From contig BMUD01000010.1 of assembly GCA_014650015.1 (NCBI GenBank), positions 62,001-126,000 on the forward strand: a stretch of 64,000 nucleotides of DNA, in the 5' to 3' direction. The notes below the pieces were generated by a model. It was not told the origin of the DNA. It saw only the letters and a program-made list of their open reading frames with translations, and did no database searches. Both the position numbers and the translations under genes were made by a program. Source of the stretch: Streptomyces griseoloalbus (lineage in GTDB: Bacteria; Actinomycetota; Actinomycetes; Streptomycetales; Streptomycetaceae). Below are positions 17,460-26,631 of the stretch, in pieces. Each line of letters begins with the position of its first letter. The first letter of the stretch is position 1.

Positions 17460-17499
17460 CGGGGCGGGGAGCGGCCCGGCCGGGCCGCTCCCCGCCCCG
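17460..17499 (-). terminator. Perfect 40-bp palindrome, terminator of the serine hydrolase operon
   Basis: Bases 17460-17479 are the exact reverse complement of 17480-17499, with no spacer, so the RNA would fold into a stem of up to 20 pairs that can close with a minimal loop. It lies 28 bases downstream of the minus-strand stop at 17528. Another inverted repeat (ATGACCGG at 17343-17350 and CCGGTCAT at 17390-17397) lies further on. The rest of 17237-17527 has no gene I can support. Confidence 0.8.
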
Positions 17500-17527
17500 T
17501 GCCGTTCTGCGCGGGGCGGACGTGGAG

Positions 17528-18685
17528 TCAGGGGCGTTGCGCCGCGTCCTCGCACAGAGCCGTGTCCAGGAGTTCGTGCAGTTGGTCGGCCGGTTGGTTG
17601 ACCTGGAACAGCGCGTTGGTCACGACGGACGCGTGCCGGCCGTTCTCGGCGACCATGGTCTGCGACATGTAGCCGGGCACCCCGCCGCTGTGGCCCCAGG
17701 CCACGATGCCGCAGGACAGCTCCTTCCTGCCGATGCCGAGGCCGAAGCTGACATGGGGTTCGGTCTCCCGCACCTTCTGCATCTCGGCCAGGCCCGCGGC
17801 CGAGACGACTCTGCCCGCGAGCAGCGCCTGGTAGAAGGCGGTGAGGTCCTCCAGCGTCGAGATCATCGCCCCCGCGCTGCTGAAGAGGGACGGGTCGTAG
17901 GTGAGGGCGGGCGTCCAGAAGTAGAAGCTCCCGACGCGTACGCCGTGGTAGCCGTTGACGGCCGGGGTGGGCAGGGCGCGGTCGCCGGGGGCGGGGAAGA
18001 CGGTTCGGCTCAGGCCCAGTGGTTCGATGACGCGGCTGGTGACGGTCTCGTGCACCGGCTGCCCCGTCACCTTCTCGATGAGCATGCCGAGGACCAGGTA
18101 GTTGGTGTTGGAGTACGTGAAGCCGGTCCCGGGTGCGGAGACCGGTGCATGGCTCAGCCCCTTGCGCACCAACTCGGCCAGGTCGTACGTACCGTCCGGG
18201 TTGGATACGGGCTCATCGACGACCACCTGCGGGGTGTAGGCCGCGAGTCCGCTGGTGTGCTGGAGCAGCTGGCGCACGGTGATGCGGGTGCCGTCGTAGC
18301 CGTTGCCGGTGACTACACCGGGCAGGTAGTCCGCGATGGCCGCGTCCAGCGAGATCTTGCCCTCGTCGACCAGTTGCAGCACCACCGCCGCGGTGAAGGT
18401 CTTGGTCTGGCTGCCGATGCGGAAGTGCTCGTCCGACCGGATGGGCCGGTCGCTGTTGAAGGTGCCCGTACCGGCCGACAGCGTCCAGGATTCGCCGGCG
18501 CCCCCGGCGTGGATCGCGGCGCCCGGGCCCGCGCTCGCCTGGAACGCCTTGAGCGCCGCGAGTGTGGCGGTGTGGTCGTCCTCGGCCGTCCCGGCATGCG
18601 CCGCCGGGGCCGCCAGCGTCAGCATCGTCGCGCACACGGCGCCGACCACAACGGGGAGTTTCGTCCTGTTCCGTTTGATCACCAT
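17528..18685 (-). CDS. Secreted serine hydrolase, class C beta-lactamase / D,D-peptidase family
   Basis: A 385-residue exported enzyme. The start is ATG 18685 with GAAGGAG eight bases upstream. A signal peptide covers about residues 1-31 (ending AAHA). The active-site set is complete: Ser92-x-x-Lys95 in GSQTKTF, the Tyr-x-Asn element in YSNTNY, and HSG in WGHSGGVPGY. This family includes R61-type D-alanyl-D-alanine carboxypeptidases, esterases and class C beta-lactamases; sequence alone does not tell which. It is the second gene after the antigen-85-like esterase, 34 bases downstream, and ends in a strong palindrome. Confidence 0.9.
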   Translation of the reverse strand: MVIKRNRTKLPVVVGAVCATMLTLAAPAAHAGTAEDDHTATLAALKAFQASAGPGAAIHAGGAGESWTLSAGTGTFNSDRPIRSDEHFRIGSQTKTFTAAVVLQLVDEGKISLDAAIADYLPGVVTGNGYDGTRITVRQLLQHTSGLAAYTPQVVVDEPVSNPDGTYDLAELVRKGLSHAPVSAPGTGFTYSNTNYLVLGMLIEKVTGQPVHETVTSRVIEPLGLSRTVFPAPGDRALPTPAVNGYHGVRVGSFYFWTPALTYDPSLFSSAGAMISTLEDLTAFYQALLAGRVVSAAGLAEMQKVRETEPHVSFGLGIGRKELSCGIVAWGHSGGVPGYMSQTMVAENGRHASVVTNALFQVNQPADQLHELLDTALCEDAAQRP

Positions 18686-18719
18686 GGTGTCCACTCCTTC
18701 GAGAAAGGTCACTGTGACG

Positions 18720-19811
18720 TCAGTTCGTTGCCGCTGCCTCGAAGGCGGCCTCCAGGCGCGGGACGTAGTCCGCGAACGCGGGGGCCCAGCAGCCGTAGTT
18801 GTGGCCGCCGTCGCAACCGGGGGAGAGCGATGTCCCGTTGCCGTAGTCGACGAGCCGGCTGGGGATGCCGAGCCGGTCCAGACGGGCCTTGACGGTGGCG
18901 GCGGCGGTCGCGGTGTGGGCGTCGATCAGACCCCGGTCCCCGGTGTAGAGCGTGACCTCGGTGTCGTGGAGCTTGGACAGGTTGGCCGGAGCGGCGGGAT
19001 CGTAGGCGTTCCAGAGGTGGTCGGCACCCAGGAACGGGTACGGCGAGCCGAAGACCGCGTCGCTGTCGACGTACGATCCGTAGCCGGTGCACGTGCCGGT
19101 GCCGGACGGGCTGGAGGAACTGCTCGCCGCGCACCAGGCGCCCGTGAGGTTGAGCTCTGTGGCCAGGACCGCCGCGCGGACCTCGGCCATGGCGAAGTCG
19201 ATCCCGCCGGACAGCGAAGCGGTGTGGCCGAACAGGTCGGGCCGGGTCTGGGCGTAGTGCAGCGCGCCGGAGCCGCCCATGGACAGGCCGACGACTGCCC
19301 GGTGCGCGCGGTCGGGAACGGTGCGCAGGTTGGCGTCGATGTAGGGGATGACCTGCTCCAGGTGGAAGGTCTCCCACCGGGCCGCTCCCACCGCGGTGTT
19401 CTGCATCAGCCAGTCGGTGTACCAGCCCTTGAGGCCGCCGTCCGGGATGACGGTGATCATCTTGTCGGAGCGCAGGGCGGGGGCGGCCACCGCGTCGTTC
19501 ACGCTGCCGCCGCCTCCGTGCAAGAAGTATGTGACGGGCCACCGCTTGTCCGGGTCGGCGGCATATCCGCGGGGCAGGAAGACGCGGATCTTGTGCGGGC
19601 CGGACACCTGCGGTGTGGTCACGGTGATCGTGAAGTCGGTGCTGGAGTGCACTTCGGTCGCATCGGCGACCTCCGTCAGGCCGAAACCGTCGGTGAAGTC
19701 GGGGACGACCGGTGTGTCCGCCCGGGCGACGGAGCCGACGAGAGCGTTCGGTACCAGGGCCGCGAGCAGTACGCCGATGGCGCGAAGGCGGCGAGGCGTC
19801 AGAGATCTCAA
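18720..19811 (-). CDS. Secreted alpha/beta hydrolase, antigen 85 / esterase D-like
   Basis: A 363-residue exported esterase. I place the start at the TTG 19811, with GAGGAG eight bases upstream; the open frame runs on to 19907 without a ribosome site. A signal peptide follows (RRLRAIGVLLAALVPNALVGSVARA). The fold is the antigen 85 / S-formylglutathione-hydrolase-like esterase: FLHGGGGSV as oxyanion segment, nucleophile Ser in GLSMGG, and a C-terminal His in GGHNYGCW. A Ser/Gly-rich insert with two cysteines lies around residue 245. It is first in a two-gene operon with the serine hydrolase, both acting outside the cell. The divergent NACHT gene starts 161 bases away. Confidence 0.85.
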   Translation of the reverse strand: MRSLTPRRLRAIGVLLAALVPNALVGSVARADTPVVPDFTDGFGLTEVADATEVHSSTDFTITVTTPQVSGPHKIRVFLPRGYAADPDKRWPVTYFLHGGGGSVNDAVAAPALRSDKMITVIPDGGLKGWYTDWLMQNTAVGAARWETFHLEQVIPYIDANLRTVPDRAHRAVVGLSMGGSGALHYAQTRPDLFGHTASLSGGIDFAMAEVRAAVLATELNLTGAWCAASSSSSPSGTGTCTGYGSYVDSDAVFGSPYPFLGADHLWNAYDPAAPANLSKLHDTEVTLYTGDRGLIDAHTATAAATVKARLDRLGIPSRLVDYGNGTSLSPGCDGGHNYGCWAPAFADYVPRLEAAFEAAATN

Positions 19812-19972
19812 CCTGGCGTCTCCTCTGTGTGATGGGACCGGCGAGGCCGCCGGCTCGACAACGGTGGCGTTCGCGCAGCTCGGGGAACAGGCCAGGAGAC
19901 CGGCCATGTGTGACCGGTCGTCACGCTACGCTCTGGCTGGCCTTTGGTACCCGTGCGAGGTGGGAGCCCGGA

Positions 19973-22387
19973 TTGACGGACGAATTAGGTGTGCTTCTAC
20001 GCCAGTTGCGTAAGCGCGCTCGCCTCACACAGGAGCAGTTGGCGGAGCGGTCCACGGTGAGTGTGCGCACCATTCGCAGGCTGGAGACGGGCAGGTCCAC
20101 CGATCACCGACTGAGGACACTGCACCTGCTGGCGGACGCCCTTGAGGTCGGGACGGAGGAGCGGCGGCAGCTCACGGACACCCTGGACAGGGCGCAGCAG
20201 GCAGCGGCCGTCGAGCCGCCGGCACCGGCACCGGCCGCACCGGCCTATCCGCCAAGACCGGCACCGACCACACCGGCCGATCCGCCGGCCGGCGGGCTCG
20301 CCGATGCCGCTGCCTTGCTGGCCCGTGAGGTCCGGCGCCGCTGGCAGCGCGAGGAGGGGCACCGCCGCGTCCACGATCCTTTTCCGCTCCCCGTGCGATG
20401 GCAGCCGGTTCCGGCCGAGTTGATGGATCGCCCGGAGAACATCCAGCGCCTGCCACCGGGAGCCACGCCCCAAAATCTGCATCTGAGCGGCGACCTGCGG
20501 AGCGTGGTCGAGACCTACCGGAGCATCGCCTCCGGGAGACTGGTGATACTCGGCCGGGCCGGCTCCGGAAAGTCGGTGCTGGCCATCAAGTTCGCCCTCG
20601 ACCTCCTGGCGGCCCCCGCCGCTCCGGCCCGGGTGCCGGTGATCTTCAGCATCGGGTCGTGGGACCCGACCACCACCACGTTGCGCGACCTCCTGGTCGA
20701 CCGGCTCCTCCGGGACCACCCGCACCTGGCCCGCCAGGTCCCCAGCGGCTCGACGCTGGCCGCCGCGCTGGTCGACGCCGACCTGATACTGCCGGTCCTG
20801 GACGGGTTCGACGAGATCGCAGAAGCCCTGCGCGCAGCAGCGCTCGAAACGCTCAACGCCACCTCCCTTCCGCTGGTCCTGACCAGCCGCCGGGACGAGT
20901 ACGCTCGTGCGGTCCGCGCGGTGCACGCACCGTTGGTGTGGGCCGCCGGCATCGAACTCACCGACCTCACCGTCGAGGACCTCGCCGCCTATCTTCCCCG
21001 GACCGACCGGCTCGTCGCCCACGGCGGCGAGGACGGTGGCGCGGGTGTGTGGGATGCCGTCCTGGAGCGGCTGAGCGTCCGTAACGCGCCGGCGAGCACC
21101 CAGCTCGCCGAGGTGCTGCGCACCCCTTTGATGGTCATTCTGGCGCGGACGATGTACAGCGAGGCACCCGGGAAGGACCCGGCGGAGCTGCTCGACACCG
21201 CACGCTTTCCCACCGCGAGCCACCTGGAGGAACACCTGCTGGCAGGCTTCGTACCCACGGTCTACCGGCACCGCGCTCCCGAACAGGTCGACGCCGGCCG
21301 CAGGCAGCGGAACCGGGACCCGGACCAGGTCCAGCGCTGGCTCGGCTATCTGGCGCACAGTCTGACCCAGGGCGCGCACGACCAGCAGGACCTCGCCTGG
21401 TGGCGGCTCGGTCAGAACCTGCGGGTGTCCACACGCGTCCTGCACACCGTGCTGGTCTCCGCGCTGTGCATGGCCATGGCCACCTGGCTCGTGCAGCTGC
21501 TTGCCACCGCCTCCGGGCACATCGAGCCGGCAGGGCTGGGACCGTCCTTGTTGTATGGGCTGCTGGTCGGGATGTTCTCCGGTGCCGCCTTCGGCGTCAC
21601 GTACTTCGCGCTGGCCGTGTTCGGCCGAACCACCGTCGTTCCGTCCCGGGTGCGGCTCAGACTGTCCGCCGCGGACCGTCGGGCCGGGCGGAGACCCGTC
21701 CGCACGTTCTTCACCCGCTTCGGATTCATGCTGCTGGGGGGCTCGGTGCTGGGAATCGGGTACTCCTGGGCGGTCGCCCTAGTGAGTGTGCTGGCCGGCG
21801 AGCTCACCCTGTCGCACACGGAACTGATGAAGATCGTGCTCATCAACACGCTGCTCTACGGGCTGATCATCGGCCTGACGGCCGGGCTGGTCTTCGGGCT
21901 CCTGGCGGCGTTCGAAGCGCCCATGGACATCACCGCCGCGGCCACGCCGATCCGGCTGCTGTCCGTCAACCGTACGACGGTGGGCCGACAGCTCCTCGTC
22001 CTCGCTCCGGCACTCGGTCTCGGAGTCGTCCTGTGCGGGTACGTCGTGGTCTACCTGTTCCAAGGGCTGCTGGGAACACTGCTCTGGCCGCTACAGGGAG
22101 CTGTTCTCCTCGGGACGGCCGGGGGGCTGGGCGGGACGACGGCCTACGTGCTCGCGTTCACCGCGTGGGGACAGTGGCTGACACTGTCCCGGGTCTGGCT
22201 GCCGATGACGCGCAGACTGCCCTGGGACACGGTCGCCTTCTTGGAGGACGCCTACCATCGGGGTGTGCTGCGCCAAGCCGGTGCCGTCTATCAGTTCCGC
22301 CACATCCGGCTGCAGCGGCACCTCGCTCAGTCCTACCGTCATCGGCACATCGACCGCGCACCGGACGACGCCGGTCAAGACCGCTGA
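19973..22387 (+). CDS. XRE-type HTH, NACHT NTPase and six-helix membrane protein
   Basis: An 804-residue multidomain protein. I choose the TTG at 19973, with GGGAG six bases upstream; the frame is open further up but overlaps the divergent promoter region. Residues about 5-65 form an XRE/Cro helix-turn-helix (LTQEQLAERSTVSVRTIRRLE). After an Ala/Pro linker comes a NACHT-type NTPase with P-loop GRAGSGKS (194-201) and Walker B LILPVLDGFDE (271-281). From about residue 470 there are six predicted transmembrane helices. DNA-binding, STAND-type switch and membrane parts in one chain suggest a signal-dependent switch. Bacterial NACHT proteins include phage-defence members, but this architecture is not one I can tie to a tested system. 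Confidence 0.85.
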   Translation: MTDELGVLLRQLRKRARLTQEQLAERSTVSVRTIRRLETGRSTDHRLRTLHLLADALEVGTEERRQLTDTLDRAQQAAAVEPPAPAPAAPAYPPRPAPTTPADPPAGGLADAAALLAREVRRRWQREEGHRRVHDPFPLPVRWQPVPAELMDRPENIQRLPPGATPQNLHLSGDLRSVVETYRSIASGRLVILGRAGSGKSVLAIKFALDLLAAPAAPARVPVIFSIGSWDPTTTTLRDLLVDRLLRDHPHLARQVPSGSTLAAALVDADLILPVLDGFDEIAEALRAAALETLNATSLPLVLTSRRDEYARAVRAVHAPLVWAAGIELTDLTVEDLAAYLPRTDRLVAHGGEDGGAGVWDAVLERLSVRNAPASTQLAEVLRTPLMVILARTMYSEAPGKDPAELLDTARFPTASHLEEHLLAGFVPTVYRHRAPEQVDAGRRQRNRDPDQVQRWLGYLAHSLTQGAHDQQDLAWWRLGQNLRVSTRVLHTVLVSALCMAMATWLVQLLATASGHIEPAGLGPSLLYGLLVGMFSGAAFGVTYFALAVFGRTTVVPSRVRLRLSAADRRAGRRPVRTFFTRFGFMLLGGSVLGIGYSWAVALVSVLAGELTLSHTELMKIVLINTLLYGLIIGLTAGLVFGLLAAFEAPMDITAAATPIRLLSVNRTTVGRQLLVLAPALGLGVVLCGYVVVYLFQGLLGTLLWPLQGAVLLGTAGGLGGTTAYVLAFTAWGQWLTLSRVWLPMTRRLPWDTVAFLEDAYHRGVLRQAGAVYQFRHIRLQRHLAQSYRHRHIDRAPDDAGQDR

Positions 22388-22726
22388 CGGGCACCGCCAC
22401 GTTGGCTGACCGGGTGGGATGCTCTTCGGGTGGGTCAGGCCGGGAGGGGTTGTCCGTGGACAGCGCGCCGCCGTCTTACAAAGGGCACCGGTACCCGGTC
22501 GAGGTGATCTCCCACTGCGTGTGGCTGTGCAAACGCAACAACGTGACAACGCCCCGCCCCGGGGTGGCGGTGGCCGCCTGGAGCGGCGCCCGGCGGCGCG
22601 GGCCTTGTGCCGCGGCGTGAGTCGGCCGGAGCCGGCGTCCGGCGGTCCGGGAGCCGCCCCCCGATGTGGCGGTGCGTCCGGCATCGCCCCGGGACGTGGC
22701 GGTGACCCGGCCGCAGCGGCGCCCGG
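22388..22726. other. Intergenic region with transposase debris
   Basis: The 339 bases between the NACHT gene and the carotenoid operon hold the IS6-family fragment described separately at 22456-22529. The remainder is GC-rich, with a repeated GTGGCGGTG element (near 22672 and 22696), and shows no other gene. Confidence 0.6.
22456..22529 (+). pseudogene. IS6-family transposase N-terminal remnant
   Basis: From GTG 22456 the frame reads VDSAPPSYKGHRYPVEVISH followed by CVWL. This is the characteristic N-terminus of IS6/IS26-type transposases in actinobacteria (YKGHRYPVEVISH-x-VWLY). Similarity stops after about 25 residues: the expected FRFPLSFREVEE segment is replaced by unrelated sequence, so the gene has lost its catalytic DDE core. 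I cannot identify the terminal repeats. It marks a past insertion next to the carotenoid cluster. Confidence 0.75.
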
Positions 22727-23740
22727 TCAGCCCGGGAACCGCCCCGTGGAGCGCAGCGACCAGCGCCGCTCGGCATAGGCCAGGTCGTCACGCCACAGCC
22801 GCCCGGCCGCGGCCCGCACGAGCGGACGCAGCAGCGGGGCCGCACCGCGCGCCAGGGCGAAACCCGGACGGCCGGAGGCCGCCACCACGGCCTCGACGAC
22901 CGCCGTACGGGGCCGCCCCCGCTCGTCCGTCCCCAGCGGAGTGGCATGGGTCTCCACCACGGATCCCACGCCCTCGCCCTCGGTGATGCGCATGACGACC
23001 GTGCGCGGTCCAGGAGCGGTGAACACGGCCCGCACCGGCACCACCAGCCGCCCCGCCACCTTGAAGGACACATCCACCGTGAACCCGTCCTCGCTCCCGT
23101 GGGAGCCGTCCGGCGCGCCGGCCACGGTGAGGTCGACGAACGAATAGGGGTGGAACCAGGCCCCGTGCCAGGGGTCCAGCCGGTTGGCCACGACGTCCTC
23201 GGGCTCACAGGTCCCCACCCCGGCGTACACGGCCGTCAGGGCCCGCGCGGGAGCGGGCCGCCGCGGCACCACCGGCGCGTCCAGCGGCGGTTCGCCGCCG
23301 ACCGCGTCCAGCCGGACCCACAGCAGTACGCCGTCGTCGTGCGCCGGGAACGGCTCCCAGCCCGCGAAGGGGACGCCGTCCAGGGCGAGTCCGTGCCAGT
23401 GGCACACCAGGGTGCCGCAGCGGACGGGACTGTCCCGCAGGGGCGCGCCCAGATGCGGGCAGATCCCGGGCCCGGCGACCGGACGGCCGGCGGCGTCCCG
23501 CCAGGCCACCACCTCCTGCCCCGCCACGGTCCGCGCCAGTGGACGGTCGCCGCGCACGTCACGGGAGGCGCCCACGACGTACCAGTTGCCGGACGGACGC
23601 GCCTGGGCCCGCTTCAGCGCCCCGGCGATGACGGCGGGCCGGGCCTCGCGCCAGGTGGGACGCTGCCGCTCCCACGGCACCGCGTGCCTGCGCAGGGACA
23701 GCGGCAGGCGCCGGCGCCCGCCCGCGCCGCCGGTGCTCAC
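22727..23740 (-). CDS. Rieske non-haem iron oxygenase-like protein in the crt operon (DUF5914 type)
   Basis: A 337-residue protein. A Rieske [2Fe-2S] site is complete: Cys94-Pro-His96 and Cys113-x-x-His116. Downstream, Asn186, Asp189, His192 and His197 follow the N-x2-D-x2-H-x4-H spacing of the mononuclear iron site of Rieske oxygenases. The C-terminal part matches what I know as DUF5914. The GTG start at 23740 overlaps the crtB stop by four bases, so it is the last gene of the crtI-crtB operon. A similar position in the S. griseus and S. coelicolor clusters is called crtV, but I am not sure the proteins correspond. Oxidation of a carotenoid is a reasonable guess. Confidence 0.8.
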   Translation of the reverse strand: MSTGGAGGRRRLPLSLRRHAVPWERQRPTWREARPAVIAGALKRAQARPSGNWYVVGASRDVRGDRPLARTVAGQEVVAWRDAAGRPVAGPGICPHLGAPLRDSPVRCGTLVCHWHGLALDGVPFAGWEPFPAHDDGVLLWVRLDAVGGEPPLDAPVVPRRPAPARALTAVYAGVGTCEPEDVVANRLDPWHGAWFHPYSFVDLTVAGAPDGSHGSEDGFTVDVSFKVAGRLVVPVRAVFTAPGPRTVVMRITEGEGVGSVVETHATPLGTDERGRPRTAVVEAVVAASGRPGFALARGAAPLLRPLVRAAAGRLWRDDLAYAERRWSLRSTGRFPG

Positions 23741-24750
23741 GCGACCCCCTCGGGAACCGGCGGGCGCACCCCGTCATACGGGCCGAGCGGACGGACGAGC
23801 GGGCGCCGGCCGGCGCCACGGGCGCGCAGCCGGGCGGCGACCACCCGGGCGACCCCGTCGGCGGCGACCACGCAGCGGCGCCGGCCGGGGACCACCGCCC
23901 GGCGGTGCACCACGGAGTAGCCGTCCCGGGCCACGGCGTCCAGGATCGCGCCGTACAGCACGAACGCCGCACGGATGCACGGCCGGGACACCGGGTCGAG
24001 CATCTCCAGACCCGGGGCCGCCTCCCGGTACACGCCCCGCGTCAGCGCCTCGAACTCCTTCAGCGCCGAGACGATCCTGAGGTCGCGGCGGCCCGTGTCC
24101 CGGCTCCACCGCAGCAGCGCCCGGTCGGCGCCGTGCGCGGCGAGCAGGTCCGCGGGCAGGTACACGCGCCCCCGGTCGAGGTCCTCGCCCACGTCGCGCA
24201 GGAAGTTGGTGAGCTGGAAGGCCACGCCGAGGGCGGCCGCGTGGGGCGCCGCCGTCTCGCGCGGGACGACCGTGCCGAGGACCGGCAGCATCTGCAGCCC
24301 GATGACCGCCGCGGAACCGTGCATGTACCGGCGCAGGTCCGCGTAACCGGCGTAGTCGGTGACCACCAGGTCGGACCGCATGGCGGCCATGAAGTCGGCG
24401 AAATGGGCGTGGTCGATGCCGTACCGGAGCGCCGTGTCCGCGACGGCCCGCACCACCGGTTCGCCGCCGGCGCCGTCCCGCAGGGCCTTGTCCAGCTCCC
24501 GCTGGAGCGCGGCGAGTTCGGCGTCCCGGCGCGCGGGGCCGGCGCCGGTGCCGAGCGCGTCGACGATGTCGTCGGCCCAGCGGGCGAAGCCGTACAGGGC
24601 GTGCACGGCGGGGCGCCGCTCCACGGGCAGGAGCCGGGTGGCGAGGAAGTACGTCCTGCCGTGCCGGGCGTTGAGCCGGCGGCAGTGGCGGTAGGCCTCG
24701 CGCAACTCCGGGTCGGTGACGCCCGCCGCGTCGAGTTCACGGTCGGTCAT
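23737..24750 (-). CDS. crtB: Phytoene synthase
   Basis: A 337-residue squalene/phytoene synthase that joins two GGPP molecules into phytoene. Both Asp-rich prenyl-diphosphate motifs are seen: DDIVD in [10 protein letters not shown] and [18 protein letters not shown]. The N-terminal [23 protein letters not shown] is also typical. The ATG at 24750 overlaps the crtI stop (ATGA) and its own stop overlaps the Rieske gene start, so the operon is translationally coupled throughout. The ribosome site AGGAGG lies within the end of crtI. The substrate GGPP must come from another locus, because no crtE is present here. Confidence 0.93.
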   Translation of the reverse strand: MTDRELDAAGVTDPELREAYRHCRRLNARHGRTYFLATRLLPVERRPAVHALYGFARWADDIVDALGTGAGPARRDAELAALQRELDKALRDGAGGEPVVRAVADTALRYGIDHAHFADFMAAMRSDLVVTDYAGYADLRRYMHGSAAVIGLQMLPVLGTVVPRETAAPHAAALGVAFQLTNFLRDVGEDLDRGRVYLPADLLAAHGADRALLRWSRDTGRRDLRIVSALKEFEALTRGVYREAAPGLEMLDPVSRPCIRAAFVLYGAILDAVARDGYSVVHRRAVVPGRRRCVVAADGVARVVAARLRARGAGRRPLVRPLGPYDGVRPPVPEGVA

Positions 24751-26276
24751 ACGGAAGCCTCCTGCGCGGAAGTGAGGGGGAGGCGCGGCCGTCCCGGGCC
24801 GCCGGTGATCCGTGCCGCGGCCAGCTTCCCGGACAGCAGCACGGTCGGCACACCCACGCCGGGGGTGGTGCCACAGCCGGCCAGCACGGCGTTCTCGGTG
24901 CCGCGGACCAGGTTGCGGGGGCGGAAGGGGCCCGTCTGGGCGAAGGTGTGCGCCGCCGAGAACGGCGTACCGGCGGCATGCCCCCGGGCCCGCCACGTGG
25001 CGGGGGTGACCAGGCACTCGGCCTCGATCGCCGAACCGATGCCGTCCAGACCACGCCGCTCCAGCTCACGCAGCAGGGCGTCCCGGTAGCGCGGGGCGAG
25101 ATCGGTCCAGGCGGCGGCGCCCGGACCGATGTCGGTGTTGGGGCACGGGGCGAGGACGTAGTGCAGATGGCGTCCCGGCGGGGCGAGGGACGGGTCGGTC
25201 GCGGTGGGCCGGGTGATGAGCAGCGACGGGTCACTCATCAGCCGGCCGGTGCGGGTCAGCTCGTCGAAGGTGGTGCGCCAGGCGGCGCCGAAGTCGAGGG
25301 TGTGGTGCGCCAGCCGCGGCCAGGTCCGGTCGGTGCCCAGGTGCAGCACGACCGCGGACGGGGAGTGCCGCAGCCGCACCGGGCGGCGCGGCCTGCGGCC
25401 GAGCAGCGCGTAGGCGACGGGCAGGTCGGGGGTGAGGACCACCGCGTCACAGGGGACGCGACCCTGGTCGGTGACGACCGCGGTGATCCGGTCGCCGGAG
25501 CGTTCCAGCCGGCTCACCTCCTGGCCGAACCGGAGTTCGGCGCCCGCGTCGGCGGCGGCGTCCGCCATGGCCCGCGGCAGCGCGTGCATCCCACCACGCG
25601 GGAAGTACACCCCGGCGACGGTGTCCATGTAGGCGATCACGGCGTACGCGGCCAGGGCCCGGGCCGGCGGGACGCCCGCGTACAGGGCCTGGAAGGAGAA
25701 GACCCTGCGCAGCCGCTCGTCCCGCAGGAACCGCCCGATGCGCGCGTCCAGCCGCCCGAAACCGCCGAGCGCCGCCAGCCTCGCGAGATCGGCGTTCAAC
25801 AGGCCCAGCGGCGAGTCGAAGTTGGCGTCGATGAAGCGCCGCATCTGGACCCGGTGCAGCCGTTCCAGCCAGCCACGCAGCCGCAGATAGCCCGCGGCCT
25901 CCCGGGCACCGGCGAAGCGCTCGACCTCGGCGGCCATCGCATCGGCCCCGGTGTGCACGTCGAGGCCGCTTCCGTCGGCGAAGCGGGCCCGGTACGCCGG
26001 ATGGAGCGGGACCAGCTCCACACGCTCGCGCAGACAGTCACCGACGGCGGCGAACGCCTCGTCCGCCAGGTCCGGCATGGTCAGCACGGTGGGACCGGTG
26101 TCGATCCGGAAGCCGTCGAGTTCCATCCGCCCGGCGCGCCCGCCGGGCCCCGCGTCCCGCTCGACGACGGTGACACGCCGCCCCGCGCCCAGCAGATGCA
26201 GCGCCGCCGACAACCCGGCCAGCCCGGCTCCCACGACGACGACATGATCGGTACGGCCCGGCACGGTACGCGTCAT
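24747..26276 (-). CDS. crtI: Phytoene desaturase
   Basis: A 509-residue FAD-dependent desaturase that turns phytoene into lycopene. The N-terminus has the dinucleotide motif [20 protein letters not shown] and [18 protein letters not shown], then the [14 protein letters not shown] segment diagnostic of CrtI. The C-terminal [24 protein letters not shown] completes the FAD site. I take the ATG at 26276, whose ATGA overlaps the stop of a 58-codon frame (26273-26449). An in-frame extension to 26516 is low-complexity and has no ribosome site. Together with crtB, crtY and crtU it gives the isorenieratene route. Confidence 0.93.
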   Translation of the reverse strand: MTRTVPGRTDHVVVVGAGLAGLSAALHLLGAGRRVTVVERDAGPGGRAGRMELDGFRIDTGPTVLTMPDLADEAFAAVGDCLRERVELVPLHPAYRARFADGSGLDVHTGADAMAAEVERFAGAREAAGYLRLRGWLERLHRVQMRRFIDANFDSPLGLLNADLARLAALGGFGRLDARIGRFLRDERLRRVFSFQALYAGVPPARALAAYAVIAYMDTVAGVYFPRGGMHALPRAMADAAADAGAELRFGQEVSRLERSGDRITAVVTDQGRVPCDAVVLTPDLPVAYALLGRRPRRPVRLRHSPSAVVLHLGTDRTWPRLAHHTLDFGAAWRTTFDELTRTGRLMSDPSLLITRPTATDPSLAPPGRHLHYVLAPCPNTDIGPGAAAWTDLAPRYRDALLRELERRGLDGIGSAIEAECLVTPATWRARGHAAGTPFSAAHTFAQTGPFRPRNLVRGTENAVLAGCGTTPGVGVPTVLLSGKLAAARITGGPGRPRLPLTSAQEASV

Positions 26277-26449
26277 CGACCGGCCTCCGCGCCGACACCG
26301 GTGCGCAGGGGCGCCCCGGCTTTCACACGGTCGGGCCGCACCCGGATGGTGGATCCCGGCGGCCGGACGGTGGGTCCCGGCGGCCGGACCGGGCGCGGCG
26401 CGGGCGGCGGCCCCGGTGCGTCCGGATCCTTGGGCTCTGTGGGGCGCAT
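26273..26449 (-). pseudogene. 58-codon leader frame where crtE is expected; possible crtE remnant
   Basis: An open frame of 58 codons starts at ATG 26449 behind GGGAGAG (six-base gap) and ends in a TGA that overlaps the crtI ATG. In S. griseus and S. coelicolor the first gene of this operon is crtE, a polyprenyl synthase of about 350-400 residues. The frame here is Pro/Arg-rich, lacks any DDxxD motif and cannot be a synthase. An in-frame internal deletion of crtE that kept the start and the coupled stop would explain it. It could also be a leader peptide that only couples translation to crtI. Confidence 0.5.
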
Positions 26450-26631
26450 CCCGGTCTCTCCCTTTTGTCGGCGCGGTTCGTCGGCAGCGCACTTCGCTCC
26501 GGCACGGACCGGCCATGCCTTCCCGCCCACGCCCGCGGCCTCACCTCCGAGTGACCCGGATCCGATCGGGCACACGGACTGGACCGCCGGCCGGGTGCGC
26601 GCGTGCCGCGACACAGGAAGGAGATGCCGCC
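26450..26631. promoter_or_regulatory. Divergent promoter region of the carotenoid cluster
   Basis: This 182-base region separates the minus-strand crtI operon from plus-strand crtY and must carry both promoters. It includes an 8-bp palindrome CCGATCGG at 26562-26569. In S. coelicolor the matching promoter is driven by the light-induced sigma factor LitS, but I see no litR or litS gene in this window and cannot assign -35/-10 elements. Confidence 0.45.

Noticed and set aside
26277-26516. An upstream extension of crtI to 26516
   Set aside because: The extension is Arg/Ala/Pro-rich without a ribosome site. The ATG at 26276 overlaps the previous stop and starts just before the FAD motif.
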